A stretch of 64,000 nucleotides of DNA from Chitinophaga rupis (GCF_900109685.1 NZ_FOBB01000014.1:1-64000); one strand, 5' to 3'; positions 16,856-24,958 are shown, counted from the first letter of the stretch. Notes: generated from the sequence alone by a model not told the origin. Translations and numbers: made by a program.

Positions 16856-17374
16856 ATGTCATTAGAGCTGTTTCATTCCCAGGTAATGCCCATAAGGCCA
16901 AAGCTGTACCGCTTTGCTTACCGCCTGCTGAATAATGAGCAGGATGCCCAGGACATTACCCAGGATGCGATGCTCAGGGTATGGAACCAGCAAGGCAGGA
17001 TGGCGGAGCTGCAAAACCTGGAAGCCTGGTGTATGCGCATAGTGCGCAACCTGGCCCTGGACCGGCTGAAGTCCAAAAAATACCGGAACACGGAATTACT
17101 GGACAAAGCAGATACTATGCAAGCCTCCCACCAGTCCAACCCGCACCTGGCCGCCGAACAGCAGGATGTGATGGACCGCGTGCACCGGATCATACACGCC
17201 CTGCCGGAAAAATACCGGACTATTATTCAACTGCGTGACATTGACGGTTTTTCCTACCAGGAAATTGCCGACATTCTGGAGCTGACAATGAATGAAGTGA
17301 AAACAAACCTGCACCGTGCCAGGAAAGCCGTACGGGAACAACTGCAAAATATTCAGGTATATGGATTACAATAA
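16856..17374 (+). CDS. ECF RNA polymerase sigma factor
   Basis: 172 aa. Region 2 (about 8-75): LYRFAYRLLNNEQDAQDITQDAMLRVW, then MRIVRNLALDRLKSKKYR. Region 4 (about 110-165): ALPEKYRTIIQLRDIDGFSYQEIADIL and NEVKTNLHRARKAVREQL. The frame is open upstream for 40 codons, but ATG 16856 gives the standard length and lies downstream of an ECF-like promoter. The gene overlaps the following membrane-protein gene by 14 nt, indicating coupled translation. Two DUF4252 genes follow. This order is common in Bacteroidota and suggests the sigma factor governs the operon. Confidence 0.93.
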   Translation: MSLELFHSQVMPIRPKLYRFAYRLLNNEQDAQDITQDAMLRVWNQQGRMAELQNLEAWCMRIVRNLALDRLKSKKYRNTELLDKADTMQASHQSNPHLAAEQQDVMDRVHRIIHALPEKYRTIIQLRDIDGFSYQEIADILELTMNEVKTNLHRARKAVREQLQNIQVYGLQ

Positions 17375-17840
17375 AATAAGAGCGCTGCTGGAGAAATATT
17401 GGGAGGGGGAATCTTCTTTGGAAGAGGAACAGATGCTCCGCCATTTTTTTGTAACGCACACACAGGCCTTACCGGAAGACCTGCGGGAAGCTGCCCCTAT
17501 GTTCCAGTACTTTCGGCTGGAACAGGAGAAGGAAATACCGCAACCGGCGGCCAGGATAGTGCCCCTGCGTAAAAGCAAACCCTGGCAGCACTGGATGAAG
17601 TATGCCGCCGTACTGCTTATTATGGCCGGCGTGGGTTACAGCGTGCAGCAGTTCCGGCAAAAACAGCATGAGCTGATAGCCGCCGACTGGACGCAGCAAG
17701 ATACATTTGATGATCCGGAAAAGGCATATGCGGAAACGCAGAAAGCCCTGCAGCTGCTGTCCCGTAACCTGAATAAGGGTACGGAGCAGATGGAGAAGCT
17801 GTCTTACTTTAACGATGCTACACAGAAAATTAAGAATTAA
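17361..17840 (+). CDS. Probable anti-sigma-type membrane protein
   Basis: 159 aa. N-terminal 75 residues are cytoplasmic and acidic (IRALLEKYWEGESSLEEEQ...), followed by one membrane helix (about 79-94, YAAVLLIMAGVGYSV) and a periplasmic tail. The N-terminal pattern (short helices with Y-W-E-G-E-S) is typical of proteins encoded next to ECF sigma factors in Bacteroidota. I see no zinc-binding anti-sigma motif (H-x3-C-x2-C). The overlap with the sigma gene supports a direct partner. The final codons lie in a heptamer repeat. Confidence 0.8.
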   Translation: MDYNKIRALLEKYWEGESSLEEEQMLRHFFVTHTQALPEDLREAAPMFQYFRLEQEKEIPQPAARIVPLRKSKPWQHWMKYAAVLLIMAGVGYSVQQFRQKQHELIAADWTQQDTFDDPEKAYAETQKALQLLSRNLNKGTEQMEKLSYFNDATQKIKN

Positions 17841-17848
17841 TAATTAAG
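17828..17848. repeat. Short heptamer array (AATTAAG family)
   Basis: AATTAAG AATTAAT AATTAAG; the stop codon of the anti-sigma-type gene is inside the second unit. Confidence 0.5.
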
Positions 17849-17934
17849 GGTTGTTCAATTACAGTAAAAGTGCGCGCGCCATTCATTCGTAATTAAAGAT
17901 CCTTCCGCCGTTCTAAAAACAAAAAACTAAGATC

Positions 17935-18459
17935 ATGAAAAAGCAAATCATATTAATACTCCTGCTGGTCGTTGCCGGGTTACGGTTATCCGCACAGGGC
18001 CAGGGAAGCGCTATAGACCGTTTCTTCCAGAAATATGAAGAGGACCGCAGCTTTACACTGGTAAGCGTAACGCCTAAAATGTTCAGCATGTTCAGTAAGC
18101 TGGATATTAACAGCGGTGAAGGCCAGCAGTTTATGCAGGTTATAAAGAAGCTCAGGGGCCTGCGCATCCTGGCAAAAGAAGACACGAAGGATGGTCCCAA
18201 GCTGTACCGCGAAGCCGCCGCTTTTCTTACCAAAGACATGGAAGAGCTGATGACCGTACGCGATGATAATACAGACCTGAAATTCATGGTAAAGGAAAAC
18301 GCCAAAGGCAATATTGCAGAACTGATCATGCTCGTAGGCAGCGACGATGAATTTGTGGCTATGAGCCTGGTGGGCGATATTGACCTGAACGAAATATCAC
18401 AGATAGCCGGCAACATGAACATTCACGGAATGGAAAACCTCAAAAAATTAAAGAAATGA
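17935..18459 (+). CDS. DUF4252 domain protein
   Basis: 174 aa with a signal peptide (residues 1-20, cleavage after RLSAQ). The mature part is a small mixed alpha/beta domain: AIDRFFQKYEEDRSFTLVSV, MFSMFSKLD, then KKLRGLRILAKE and LIMLVGSDDEFVAMSLVGDIDL. DUF4252 proteins are exported Bacteroidota proteins of unknown function, often encoded with ECF sigma factors. The stop overlaps the next start (ATGA), so both are translationally coupled. Confidence 0.88.
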   Translation: MKKQIILILLLVVAGLRLSAQGQGSAIDRFFQKYEEDRSFTLVSVTPKMFSMFSKLDINSGEGQQFMQVIKKLRGLRILAKEDTKDGPKLYREAAAFLTKDMEELMTVRDDNTDLKFMVKENAKGNIAELIMLVGSDDEFVAMSLVGDIDLNEISQIAGNMNIHGMENLKKLKK

Positions 18460-19010
18460 AAGTACGCGCCCTCTTCCTCTTTATTGGCCTGGCATGCGCT
18501 GCCGGTCCGGCTTTCAGCCAGCAGAAGTATCTGAAACGTTTCCAGCGTGAGTACTACGACCGCGCAGAAACCCACCGCATAGGCCTGGGCTTCCTGATAA
18601 AGATCGGCCGCGGATTAATACCCGCCCGGTTGATAGATGATGAAGATGTGTACGTGATAAAACGCATGCTGAAAAAAGTAGGCAAGCTGAAAGTATATAC
18701 CATCACGGCAGACGATCATGAAAGCATAGCCTCCGCCGATATACAAAAACTAAGGAATACGCTGGTGCAGCGGTCAGGTCTGGAACCATTGCTGGAAGTA
18801 AGGAGTGAAGGCAGCCACGTGTACATGATGAACAAAGGGAAAGGGGATGAGCTGGGCAACCTGGTAGTGCTGATAAAGGACGAAGAAGACCTGGTAATGG
18901 TGCACCTACACACCCGTTTGAAAATGAGCGATATCCAGGGGTTGATCGATAAAAAGATGGCAGCATCAAAACCCGTAGCTGCTGCGGCTGATAGTACGCA
19001 AAGCCTGTAG
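18456..19010 (+). CDS. Second DUF4252 domain protein
   Basis: 184 aa, paralogue of the preceding protein. Signal peptide 1-22 (FIGLACAAGPAFSQ). Shared features are the stretch IKRMLKKVGKLKVYTI, equivalent to KKLRGLRILAK in its neighbour, and LVVLIKDEEDLVMVHLHTRLKMSDI. The two probably arose by duplication and may form a heteromeric complex in the envelope; this is inference. Translation is coupled through ATGA. Confidence 0.85.
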   Translation: MKVRALFLFIGLACAAGPAFSQQKYLKRFQREYYDRAETHRIGLGFLIKIGRGLIPARLIDDEDVYVIKRMLKKVGKLKVYTITADDHESIASADIQKLRNTLVQRSGLEPLLEVRSEGSHVYMMNKGKGDELGNLVVLIKDEEDLVMVHLHTRLKMSDIQGLIDKKMAASKPVAAAADSTQSL

Positions 19011-19017
19011 CCGGCTT

Positions 19018-19218
19018 AATTAATAATGAAGAATGAATAATTAATAATCACAGAGGCAGTTTTTTCAGCTACCGGTTGGTTATCAATTATTCATTCTTTT
19101 TTTATACAAAAAGGAAATAAGCAGCAATGTTTTGTGAGATGAGAAACTCCTGATTACCTGTTCAACGCTTTCTGCGATTATTAATGCTTAATTATTCATT
19201 CTTAATTAATAATTACTT
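19018..19218. repeat. Inverted heptamer arrays (AATTAAT / ATTATTA family)
   Basis: Left: AATTAAT AATGAAG AATGAAT AATTAAT AATCACA (19018-19052). Right: ATTATTA ATGCTTA ATTATTC ATTCTTA ATTAATA ATTACTT (19177-19218), opposite sense. A short copy, ATCAATTATTCATTC, lies near 19082. The right array encodes the last residues of the DUF721 protein. Confidence 0.7.
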
Positions 19219-19489
19219 CACGTACAACCGGTTCCCCCAGCATTTCATTCACCAGTTTAATGATCTTTTCTTTAGCGTAGTTAAGCTCCTGTTTAAGCGG
19301 AGCTACATTGGTGGTTATGATCAGCTTACCGTCAATCAGCTGTATATTTTGTGTATAGCGGGCAATGGTTTTACCCATCAGCTGTTCCCAGTTTTCCTGT
19401 ATACGCACCTCCATCATCCGCGGTTTCAGGCGGCTTTTATTCATATATTCCCGGAGTGCATCTCCTATTGAGCTAATACCATGACGCAT
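19202..19489 (-). CDS. DUF721 domain protein (DciA-like)
   Basis: 95 aa. Typical DUF721 features are IGDALREYMNKSRLKPRMME, the central ENWEQLMGKTIARYTQNI (W-x-x-x-x-G-x-x-x-x-x-T-x-x-x) and INGKL-like IDGKLIITTNVAPLKQELNYAKEKII. DciA-type DUF721 proteins load replicative helicase in many bacteria; whether this short form does so is inferred. In many Bacteroidota it is next to recF; here a hydrolase and an AraC gene lie between. The C-terminus EVVIN-like stretch is encoded by repeat DNA. Confidence 0.88.
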   Translation of the reverse strand: MRHGISSIGDALREYMNKSRLKPRMMEVRIQENWEQLMGKTIARYTQNIQLIDGKLIITTNVAPLKQELNYAKEKIIKLVNEMLGEPVVREVIIN

Positions 19490-19507
19490 GCGTCAAAGGT
19501 AACGTAG

Positions 19508-20551
19508 TTATTTCAATACCTCCGCAAAAAAATCATAGGCTAACTGACTTACTTCCTGCAGTTCTACCGCACGTGATGTACCACTTGTGGGATGTGTGTA
19601 ATGCCCGCGCTCACCCGGTAATACAATGAGCTTACGCGCCGTGGGAATGTCTGCTGCATAATGCGCTGCATTGGTTTCCTTGGGTGTAATAATATCCTCA
19701 TCACCCACTACTACCTGCACAGGCACCCGTATGTTTTGTAAACCTTCTCTTGTGAATGCCTCTCCAATAGCAGGCGCTAATGCAAATACTGCTTTAATAC
19801 GCTTGTCGTGGTAATCATCTGCAGCATGTACCATCATGCTTTTCACCACCGGATCTGTTTTGGATAAAGCGATCAGGCGGTCAACATCTGCTTTAAGGCT
19901 GCCCGGTGGCGGTGGCGCATTGGCCGCCAGGTGCTGCAGGTCAAACCGGGCGCCTGCTATCCATATAGCGGTAGCGCCGCCCAGGGAAAGACCGGCCACG
20001 CCTATACGGCTGGTATCAATACGGCCGGCAAACAACGGATCCTGTAGTAATTTATCCAGTACAAAGGATAAGTCTTTAGGCCTCATCCACATGCAAAAAT
20101 CAGAGAGTGTAAGCAGCGCGGCTTTTCGTTCTTCCGCATCCGTACCATTATGATCTACTGCTATGGTAATGTATCCCCTTGAAGCCAGGTAATAACCCAG
20201 CCACCGCATATGTAATGCATGGCCCTGCGCGCCATGTGAGATGAGAATGAGCGGATACTTTTTTTTGCGGGCAGACAGGCCGGCATCCCGCATGGCGGTT
20301 ACGGGTGCCGGGAACTGTATGGAATCCTGTATGAGCTCTGTGTGCCCGCCGGCGCCGGATGGATACCAGGCAATACAGCGTATAGGCCGCGGACCAGTGC
20401 CCAGCCAGTTGCTGCGGGAGCTGTCTGCAAATTCCCGCTGGCTAACCCCGGTGGGCTGCGGAGTGAAGGTTGTTTTGGGTATAGGCGCACTGGTTTGCGC
20501 GCAAACAGTACCGGCAAATAATAAAGCGGTCAGGAGTATTTTCATCATCAT
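19508..20551 (-). CDS. Secreted alpha/beta-hydrolase, dienelactone hydrolase/PAF-acetylhydrolase-like
   Basis: 347 aa. Signal peptide about 1-19. Oxyanion-hole region LILISHGAQGHALHMRW, nucleophile Ser189 in VAGLSLGG, acid in VVVGDEDIITP and His in GERGHYTHP, in the order of the alpha/beta-hydrolase fold. A conserved FCMWMRPKDLSFVLDKLL segment lies before the nucleophile. Likely acts on small esters or lactones in the periplasm. Starts are possible at any of three consecutive ATGs; the first is reported. It is divergent from the AraC-GyrI gene. Confidence 0.85.
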   Translation of the reverse strand: MMMKILLTALLFAGTVCAQTSAPIPKTTFTPQPTGVSQREFADSSRSNWLGTGPRPIRCIAWYPSGAGGHTELIQDSIQFPAPVTAMRDAGLSARKKKYPLILISHGAQGHALHMRWLGYYLASRGYITIAVDHNGTDAEERKAALLTLSDFCMWMRPKDLSFVLDKLLQDPLFAGRIDTSRIGVAGLSLGGATAIWIAGARFDLQHLAANAPPPPGSLKADVDRLIALSKTDPVVKSMMVHAADDYHDKRIKAVFALAPAIGEAFTREGLQNIRVPVQVVVGDEDIITPKETNAAHYAADIPTARKLIVLPGERGHYTHPTSGTSRAVELQEVSQLAYDFFAEVLK

Positions 20552-20700
20552 ATTATTCAGAATGGCGCTTAAAATTAAATAGCAAATGCATTCCCCGCAT
20601 GCGCATAGCAGAAGTTAGCAAGATCGCATTATTGCAAAGCATGGTTTTACTATCTTGGCAGTATGAAAGACCCGGAAGCAGCAACCGCCCGGATACCACG

Positions 20701-21546
20701 ATGGATTACCGGAACCGCATTAACCAGGCCATGCGTTATATGCGTGCACATTCGGATCAGCAGCTGTGCATTGCAGCTATTGCTGCCCAGGCTCATTTTT
20801 CACCTTTTCATTTTCACCGCATCTTTTCCGCCTTTACCGGTGAAACGGTAGGGGAGTACATTACCCGCATCCGCATGGCAAAAGCTGCCAAGCTGTTAGA
20901 GGATGGCTGCAGCGTAGCAGATGCCGGCGCTGCGGTGGGCTATCAGACCACATCGGCCTTTATAAAAGTGTTCAGGAAAGCATTTGGCATGCTGCCCGCG
21001 CGCCGGCCAGGCAGGGAAAAGCTGCGTTATCCCCCAGGGCCCGCTAAAACCAAGCGCCCGGCAGGTACGCTGCAGGCGGCCATACGCGAGCTGCCGGACC
21101 TGCCTTTATTATATCTGAGCAAAAAGGGAGTGGAAAATGAGTTCTTTAATGCCGGCGCTACTTTTGATCTTTTGTACGATTACTTAAACCAGCACGAGCT
21201 TAGCAGCCATGTACAATTGCGCCTAGGGGTGCTGCGCGATATGGAGCTGCTGGATACCGCGCAATGGCGTTTCGATGCCTGCATAGTGCTGCCGGAGGCT
21301 TTGGAACATGTACCTGTAAAACCCATGGAAAGGTGCCTGATAAGCGCCGGAAAATGGGCGGTGTTCCTGCACAAAGGCCCGTATGATACCTTATGGCAAA
21401 CCTGGAGCCAGGCCTACAGAACCTGGCTGCCTTACAGTAATATGCAGCTGCGGGAAGTGCCGCCCTTTGAAGTATACCTGAATAGCCGGAAAAATACGCC
21501 ACCAGAGGAGCTGCTAACGGAGATACATCTGCCGGTGAGGGAGTGA
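20701..21546 (+). CDS. AraC-family regulator with GyrI-like ligand-binding domain
   Basis: 281 aa. N-terminal double HTH (about 5-105): IAAIAAQAHFSPFHFHRIF, AAAVGYQTTSAFIKVF-like second helix pair. C-terminal GyrI/SoxR-like effector domain (about 125-280): LPLLYLSKKGVENEF, WAVFLHKGPYDTLWQTW, FEVYLNSRKNTPPEELLTEIHLPV. These regulators bind small hydrophobic drugs. The frame extends upstream, but ATG 20701 (MDYRNRINQAMRYM) gives the usual start and lies downstream of a possible promoter (TTG near 20633, TATCTTGG near 20653). Confidence 0.9.
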   Translation: MDYRNRINQAMRYMRAHSDQQLCIAAIAAQAHFSPFHFHRIFSAFTGETVGEYITRIRMAKAAKLLEDGCSVADAGAAVGYQTTSAFIKVFRKAFGMLPARRPGREKLRYPPGPAKTKRPAGTLQAAIRELPDLPLLYLSKKGVENEFFNAGATFDLLYDYLNQHELSSHVQLRLGVLRDMELLDTAQWRFDACIVLPEALEHVPVKPMERCLISAGKWAVFLHKGPYDTLWQTWSQAYRTWLPYSNMQLREVPPFEVYLNSRKNTPPEELLTEIHLPVRE

Positions 21547-21642
21547 TTGGTATAAAACCAGGGTGTTCCCTGCGGGAGATTGCTGCGCAATTGCGCTGTA
21601 ACCCGTGCGCAATTCGGGTCCGGCATTTTATGGGTACTTACC
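21547..21642. other. Convergent gap with short palindromes
   Basis: GCGCAATTGCGC (21585-21596) is a perfect 12-bp palindrome, followed by ACCCG...CGGGT (21601-21619). There is no T-tract; weak bidirectional termination is possible. Confidence 0.35.
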
Positions 21643-22734
21643 TTATTCCTCTTTTTTGCCAATCTCAATCAGCTGAAACCCAGCCTGTCCTTGAAATGCC
21701 TCCTGCAGCCGTGCAGCATGCGTATCGGTAATAAACACCTGCCCGTACTCCGGGCTGCTCACCAGCTGAATAAGGCGTGTAACCCGCTCCTGGTCCAGCT
21801 TTTCAAATACATCATCCAGCAGCAGCAGGGGAGGGAACTGTTTTTGTTGTTTAATCACCTCGTACTGGGCCAGCTTCAGGGCAAACAAGAAGCTTTTACG
21901 CTGTCCCTGGGAGGCGCTGGCCTTCATGGCATGCCCGTCCAGCAGGAACACCAGGTCGTCCCGGTGAATACCCCCGCTGGTGCGCTGCAGCAGCAGGTCT
22001 TTATGGCGGTTGGCAGCCAGCAGCTTATCCAGCGGCTGTTCCAGCAGGTTACACTGGTACTGGATGCTCACTACCTCATGTTTGCCGGCCAGGTAATCAT
22101 ATAATTGTTGTACCTGTTGTATAAAGGCGGGCAAAAAGGCCCGGCGCATTTCAAATACCGGCACACCGTGCTGCACCAGCTGGTCATCAAAAATGTCCAG
22201 CAGGGCGTCCTGGTTGCGGTTTTGGGTGGCAATGGTCTTTAACAGGCTGTTGCGCTGCTGTAAGATCTTATTATAGGTGATCAGGTGTTCCAGGTAATTG
22301 GGGTACAGCTGGGAAAGCAGGCCATCCAGCCACTTACGGCGCTCTTCACTGCCGCCCAGGATGATCTCTGCATCATCCGGCGCAATCATTACGGCCGGGA
22401 ACTGCCCTATGTGCCGGGAAAAACGGTCGTAGCTTTCCTCATCCAGGGTAATGTCTTTTTTACCATCTTTCAGGGTGCAGATAATGCGGTGGGGCTGCCC
22501 GTTGCGTTCCAGCTGCCCATCCAGCCGGAAGCCGTTGGTCTGGTACTGCGTATTTTGCCCCTCGTTGCTGCTAAAGTAGCTTTTGGTGAAGCACAGATAA
22601 TAAATGGCGTCCAGCAGGTTGGTTTTGCCGCTGCCATTACGGCCGGTAATACCTACAATGCGCTGCTCAAAGGCATAAGCGGTATGCGCATAGTTCTTGA
22701 ACTGGGTAAGTGATATGTTTTTGATGGTAAGCAA
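21643..22734 (-). CDS. recF: DNA replication and repair protein RecF
   Basis: 363 aa. SMC-like ATPase that helps load RecA at single-strand gaps. Walker A ITGRNGSGKTN (about 29-39), signature region EIILGGSEERRKWLDGLLSQ, Walker B LLLLDDVFEKLD near 310. The N-terminus LTIKNISLTQFKNY is the canonical RecF start and here begins at a TTG codon. The open frame extends 43 codons further, but that stretch (containing LSTFCFMLSAFCFPLFPYFC) is translated repeat DNA and not protein. Its promoter must therefore lie in or beyond the repeat array. Confidence 0.94.
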   Translation of the reverse strand: MLTIKNISLTQFKNYAHTAYAFEQRIVGITGRNGSGKTNLLDAIYYLCFTKSYFSSNEGQNTQYQTNGFRLDGQLERNGQPHRIICTLKDGKKDITLDEESYDRFSRHIGQFPAVMIAPDDAEIILGGSEERRKWLDGLLSQLYPNYLEHLITYNKILQQRNSLLKTIATQNRNQDALLDIFDDQLVQHGVPVFEMRRAFLPAFIQQVQQLYDYLAGKHEVVSIQYQCNLLEQPLDKLLAANRHKDLLLQRTSGGIHRDDLVFLLDGHAMKASASQGQRKSFLFALKLAQYEVIKQQKQFPPLLLLDDVFEKLDQERVTRLIQLVSSPEYGQVFITDTHAARLQEAFQGQAGFQLIEIGKKEE

Positions 22735-22751
22735 GCGGCAAAAATAAGGGA

Positions 22752-23005
22752 AAAGCGGAAAGCAGAAAGCGGAAAGCATAAAGCAGAAAGTGGAAAGCCG
22801 GGCCATACTGTATGTTGGCAGCTGATACGGGGTATGGCCGCTGCTGTTACCCATAGGCTGCAATGGGCTTTAAGCTTTCCCGGCAATCTTGTACGCTGCA
22901 CTAAGCTTTCTGCTTTCCGCCAATACCGCACGCTGCATTAAGCTTTTTGCTTTCTGCTTTGTGCTTTCTGCTTTCTGCTTTCTGCCTTCCGCTTTGCGCT
23001 TTCAG
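22752..23005. repeat. Large inverted heptamer array (AAAGCGG / CTTTCTG family)
   Basis: Left arm: seven exact-register units AAAGCGG AAAGCAG AAAGCGG AAAGCAT AAAGCAG AAAGTGG AAAGCCG (22752-22800). Right arm: nine units from CTTTTTG at 22943 through CTTTCTG copies to CTTTCAG (ending 23005), with a short copy at 22904-22920. The arms are complementary and flank about 140 bp. It occupies nearly all of the recF-pdhA gap. Confidence 0.85.
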
Positions 23006-23078
23006 CTTAATTTCTAATTCGTAAACGACAAATTTACAGGTAATTGTCACAGTTATTTAGTTTTTAGGATTTTCCTGT

Positions 23079-23086
23079 TATATTTG
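23079..23086 (+). promoter_or_regulatory. -7 box of pdhA
   Basis: TATATTTG matches TAnnTTTG. It predicts transcription from about 23093, only about 12 nt before the GTG start. No clear TTG -33 box is visible. Confidence 0.5.
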
Positions 23087-23104
23087 CGGACAAATTTAGA
23101 AACA

Positions 23105-24115
23105 GTGGCTACTAAAACAGAAGCGAAGACGAAGTTTACGAAAGAAACGTACTTGTATTGGTATGAGCTGATGCTCTTACTGCGCCGCTTTGAAGAGAAA
23201 GCAGGACAGTTATATGGTATGCAGAAGATCCGTGGTTTCTGCCACCTGTACATCGGACAGGAAGCAATTGCCGCAGGCGCTATGAGTGCCACCAAACCCT
23301 CTGATAAATTCATCACCGCTTACCGTGATCACGCCCTGGCAATTGCCAAAGGCATTACTGCAGATGCCTGTATGGCAGAGCTGTATGGTAAAGCAACCGG
23401 CTGCTCCAAAGGTAAGGGAGGCAGCATGCACTTCTTCTCCAAGGAAAAAGGTTTCTTCGGCGGCCACGGTATCGTAGGCGCACAAATAGGAACCGGCGCC
23501 GGACTGGCTTTTGCTGAGCAATACCAGGGTACGGATAACGTAGTGCTTTGTTTCTTTGGCGATGGCGCCGCCCGTCAGGGTATCCTGCATGAAACCTTTA
23601 ACATGGCCATGCTGTGGAAACTCCCGGTGATCTTTATTTGCGAGAACAACATGTACGCCATGGGTACTTCTGTAGAACGTACCTCTAATGTACTGGACAT
23701 CTATAAACTGGCCGAAGCATACGAAATGCCCAGCGATACTATTGACGGTATGAGCTGCGAAGCCGTACACGAAGGCCTGGACCGCGCAGTAAAACGCGCC
23801 CGCGAAGGCAATGGTCCTACCCTGGTAGAGATCAAAACTTACCGTTACCGCGGCCACTCGATGAGCGACCCGGCTAAATACCGTACCAAAGAAGAAGTAG
23901 AAGAATATAAAGAGAAAGATCCTATCAACGTAGTGTTGAAAACGATCCAGAAGAACAAGTGGGCAACCGACGCAGAAATTGAAGCCATCAACGAGAAGGT
24001 GAAGAACGAAGTAGAAGAATGTGTGAAGTTCGCTGAAGAATCACCCTGGCCTTCCGATGATGAACTGCTGAAGGATGTTTACATGCAGCAGGATTATCCT
24101 TTTATAGTAGACTAA
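23105..24115 (+). CDS. pdhA: Pyruvate dehydrogenase E1 component, alpha subunit
   Basis: 336 aa. Thiamine-diphosphate binding motif FFGDGAARQG (Gly152-Asp-Gly) to ENN (Asn181-182). Other signatures: RRFEEKAGQLYGMQKIRGF, HLYIGQEAIAAGAM, SKGKGGSMHFF, the phosphorylation-loop equivalent YRYRGHSMSDPAKYR. With the beta subunit (not in the window) it decarboxylates pyruvate. An upstream TTG in frame lies inside the -7 box, so the GTG giving VATKTEAKTKFTKETY is the likely start. Confidence 0.95.
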   Translation: MATKTEAKTKFTKETYLYWYELMLLLRRFEEKAGQLYGMQKIRGFCHLYIGQEAIAAGAMSATKPSDKFITAYRDHALAIAKGITADACMAELYGKATGCSKGKGGSMHFFSKEKGFFGGHGIVGAQIGTGAGLAFAEQYQGTDNVVLCFFGDGAARQGILHETFNMAMLWKLPVIFICENNMYAMGTSVERTSNVLDIYKLAEAYEMPSDTIDGMSCEAVHEGLDRAVKRAREGNGPTLVEIKTYRYRGHSMSDPAKYRTKEEVEEYKEKDPINVVLKTIQKNKWATDAEIEAINEKVKNEVEECVKFAEESPWPSDDELLKDVYMQQDYPFIVD

Positions 24116-24122
24116 TAAGTGA

Positions 24123-24155
24123 TTTGGTACAGATGGTTAGTTGTTGGTATTTTTG
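24123..24155 (+). promoter_or_regulatory. Promoter of the TPR-protein gene
   Basis: TTTG (24123-24126), 21-bp spacer, TATTTTTG (24148-24155): a close match to the Bacteroidota -33/-7 consensus. It lies 93 bp before the next start. Confidence 0.6.
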
Positions 24156-24209
24156 CGGAGGTTATCCGCGTGCGCTAACAGCTAACCATTCGTCACTAAC
24201 CGCTATTAC
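24131..24209. repeat. Heptamer array (CTAACCA family) with inverted arm
   Basis: CTAACAG CTAACCA TTCGTCA CTAACCG CTATTAC (24175-24209) in register. ATGGTTAGTTGTT (24133-24145), in the opposite sense, can pair with AACAGCTAACCAT (24178-24190) with one mismatch. The -7 box of the TPR gene lies in the loop. Confidence 0.55.
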
Positions 24210-24247
24210 TCACACCTATGAGTAAAAACTGATAACAAACAAAAAAA

Positions 24248-24958
24248 ATGGCAGCAGAAACAAAGCATAAAGCCGCTACACCAGACACTACAACAGCTAA
24301 GCAGGATTTTGACCTGCAGGAATCCATGCACAAGGCAGAGGATTTTTATTACAAGAACAAGAACGTCATTAACATTGCAATAGTAGCAGTGATCGTGATC
24401 GTAGGCGGTTTCTTTGCCTACAACCGTTTTATTAAAGCCCCCAACGAAAAGAAAGCACAGGAAATGGTGTTCCACGCGCAGCAGTACTTTGCTGCCGATT
24501 CTTTTAAGCTGGCCCTGAACGGTGATGGTAACAACTATGGTTATTTACAGGTAATTGATAAATACGGCGGTACCAAAGTAGGCAACCTGGCTAAATACAG
24601 CGCCGGTGTTTGCTACGTACGCCTGGGCGAGTTCCAGAAAGGTATTGACCTGCTGCAATCATTCAGCGCCAATGATAAACTGGTACAGGCATATGCATAT
24701 GGCCTTACCGGCGACGCCTATATGGAGCTGAATAAAACAGAGGATGGCATTGACTATTACAAGAAAGCCGGTCATTACAGCGATAATGAGCTGACCGCTC
24801 CCCTGTACCTGTTCCGCGCTGGCCTGGCTTTGCAGAAAGCCGGTAAAACGCAGGACGCCATTGCTATTTACAAAGAGATTAAAGAGAAATATCCCCAAAC
24901 CAACGAAGGCCGCGAAATGGATAAATACCTGGCCAAGCTGGGAGAAGTGAAAGAGTAA
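24248..24958 (+). CDS. Membrane-anchored tetratricopeptide repeat protein
   Basis: 236 aa. A short cytoplasmic N-terminus is followed by one membrane helix (about 41-57, INIAIVAVIVIVGGFFAYN). The periplasmic part carries TPR-type helices: AKYSAGVCYVRLGEFQKGID, AYAYGLTGDAYMELNKTEDGIDYYKKA, FRAGLALQKAGKTQDAIAIYKEI. It resembles YfgM/BamD-like scaffold proteins, but a specific partner is not evident. It lies 22 bp upstream of ribH, a pairing I recall from other Bacteroidota. Confidence 0.88.
   Translation: MAAETKHKAATPDTTTAKQDFDLQESMHKAEDFYYKNKNVINIAIVAVIVIVGGFFAYNRFIKAPNEKKAQEMVFHAQQYFAADSFKLALNGDGNNYGYLQVIDKYGGTKVGNLAKYSAGVCYVRLGEFQKGIDLLQSFSANDKLVQAYAYGLTGDAYMELNKTEDGIDYYKKAGHYSDNELTAPLYLFRAGLALQKAGKTQDAIAIYKEIKEKYPQTNEGREMDKYLAKLGEVKE

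Noticed and set aside
20662..20850. Alternative frame starting at ATG 20663 before AraC-GyrI
   Set aside because: It overlaps the HTH coding sequence in another frame and has no recognisable motif.
22735..22863. N-terminal extension of RecF by 43 codons
   Set aside because: It is the translation of AAAGCGG-type repeats; normal RecF begins at the TTG.
23084..23104. Upstream TTG start of PdhA
   Set aside because: The codon lies inside the perfect -7 box, so it would not be in the transcript.
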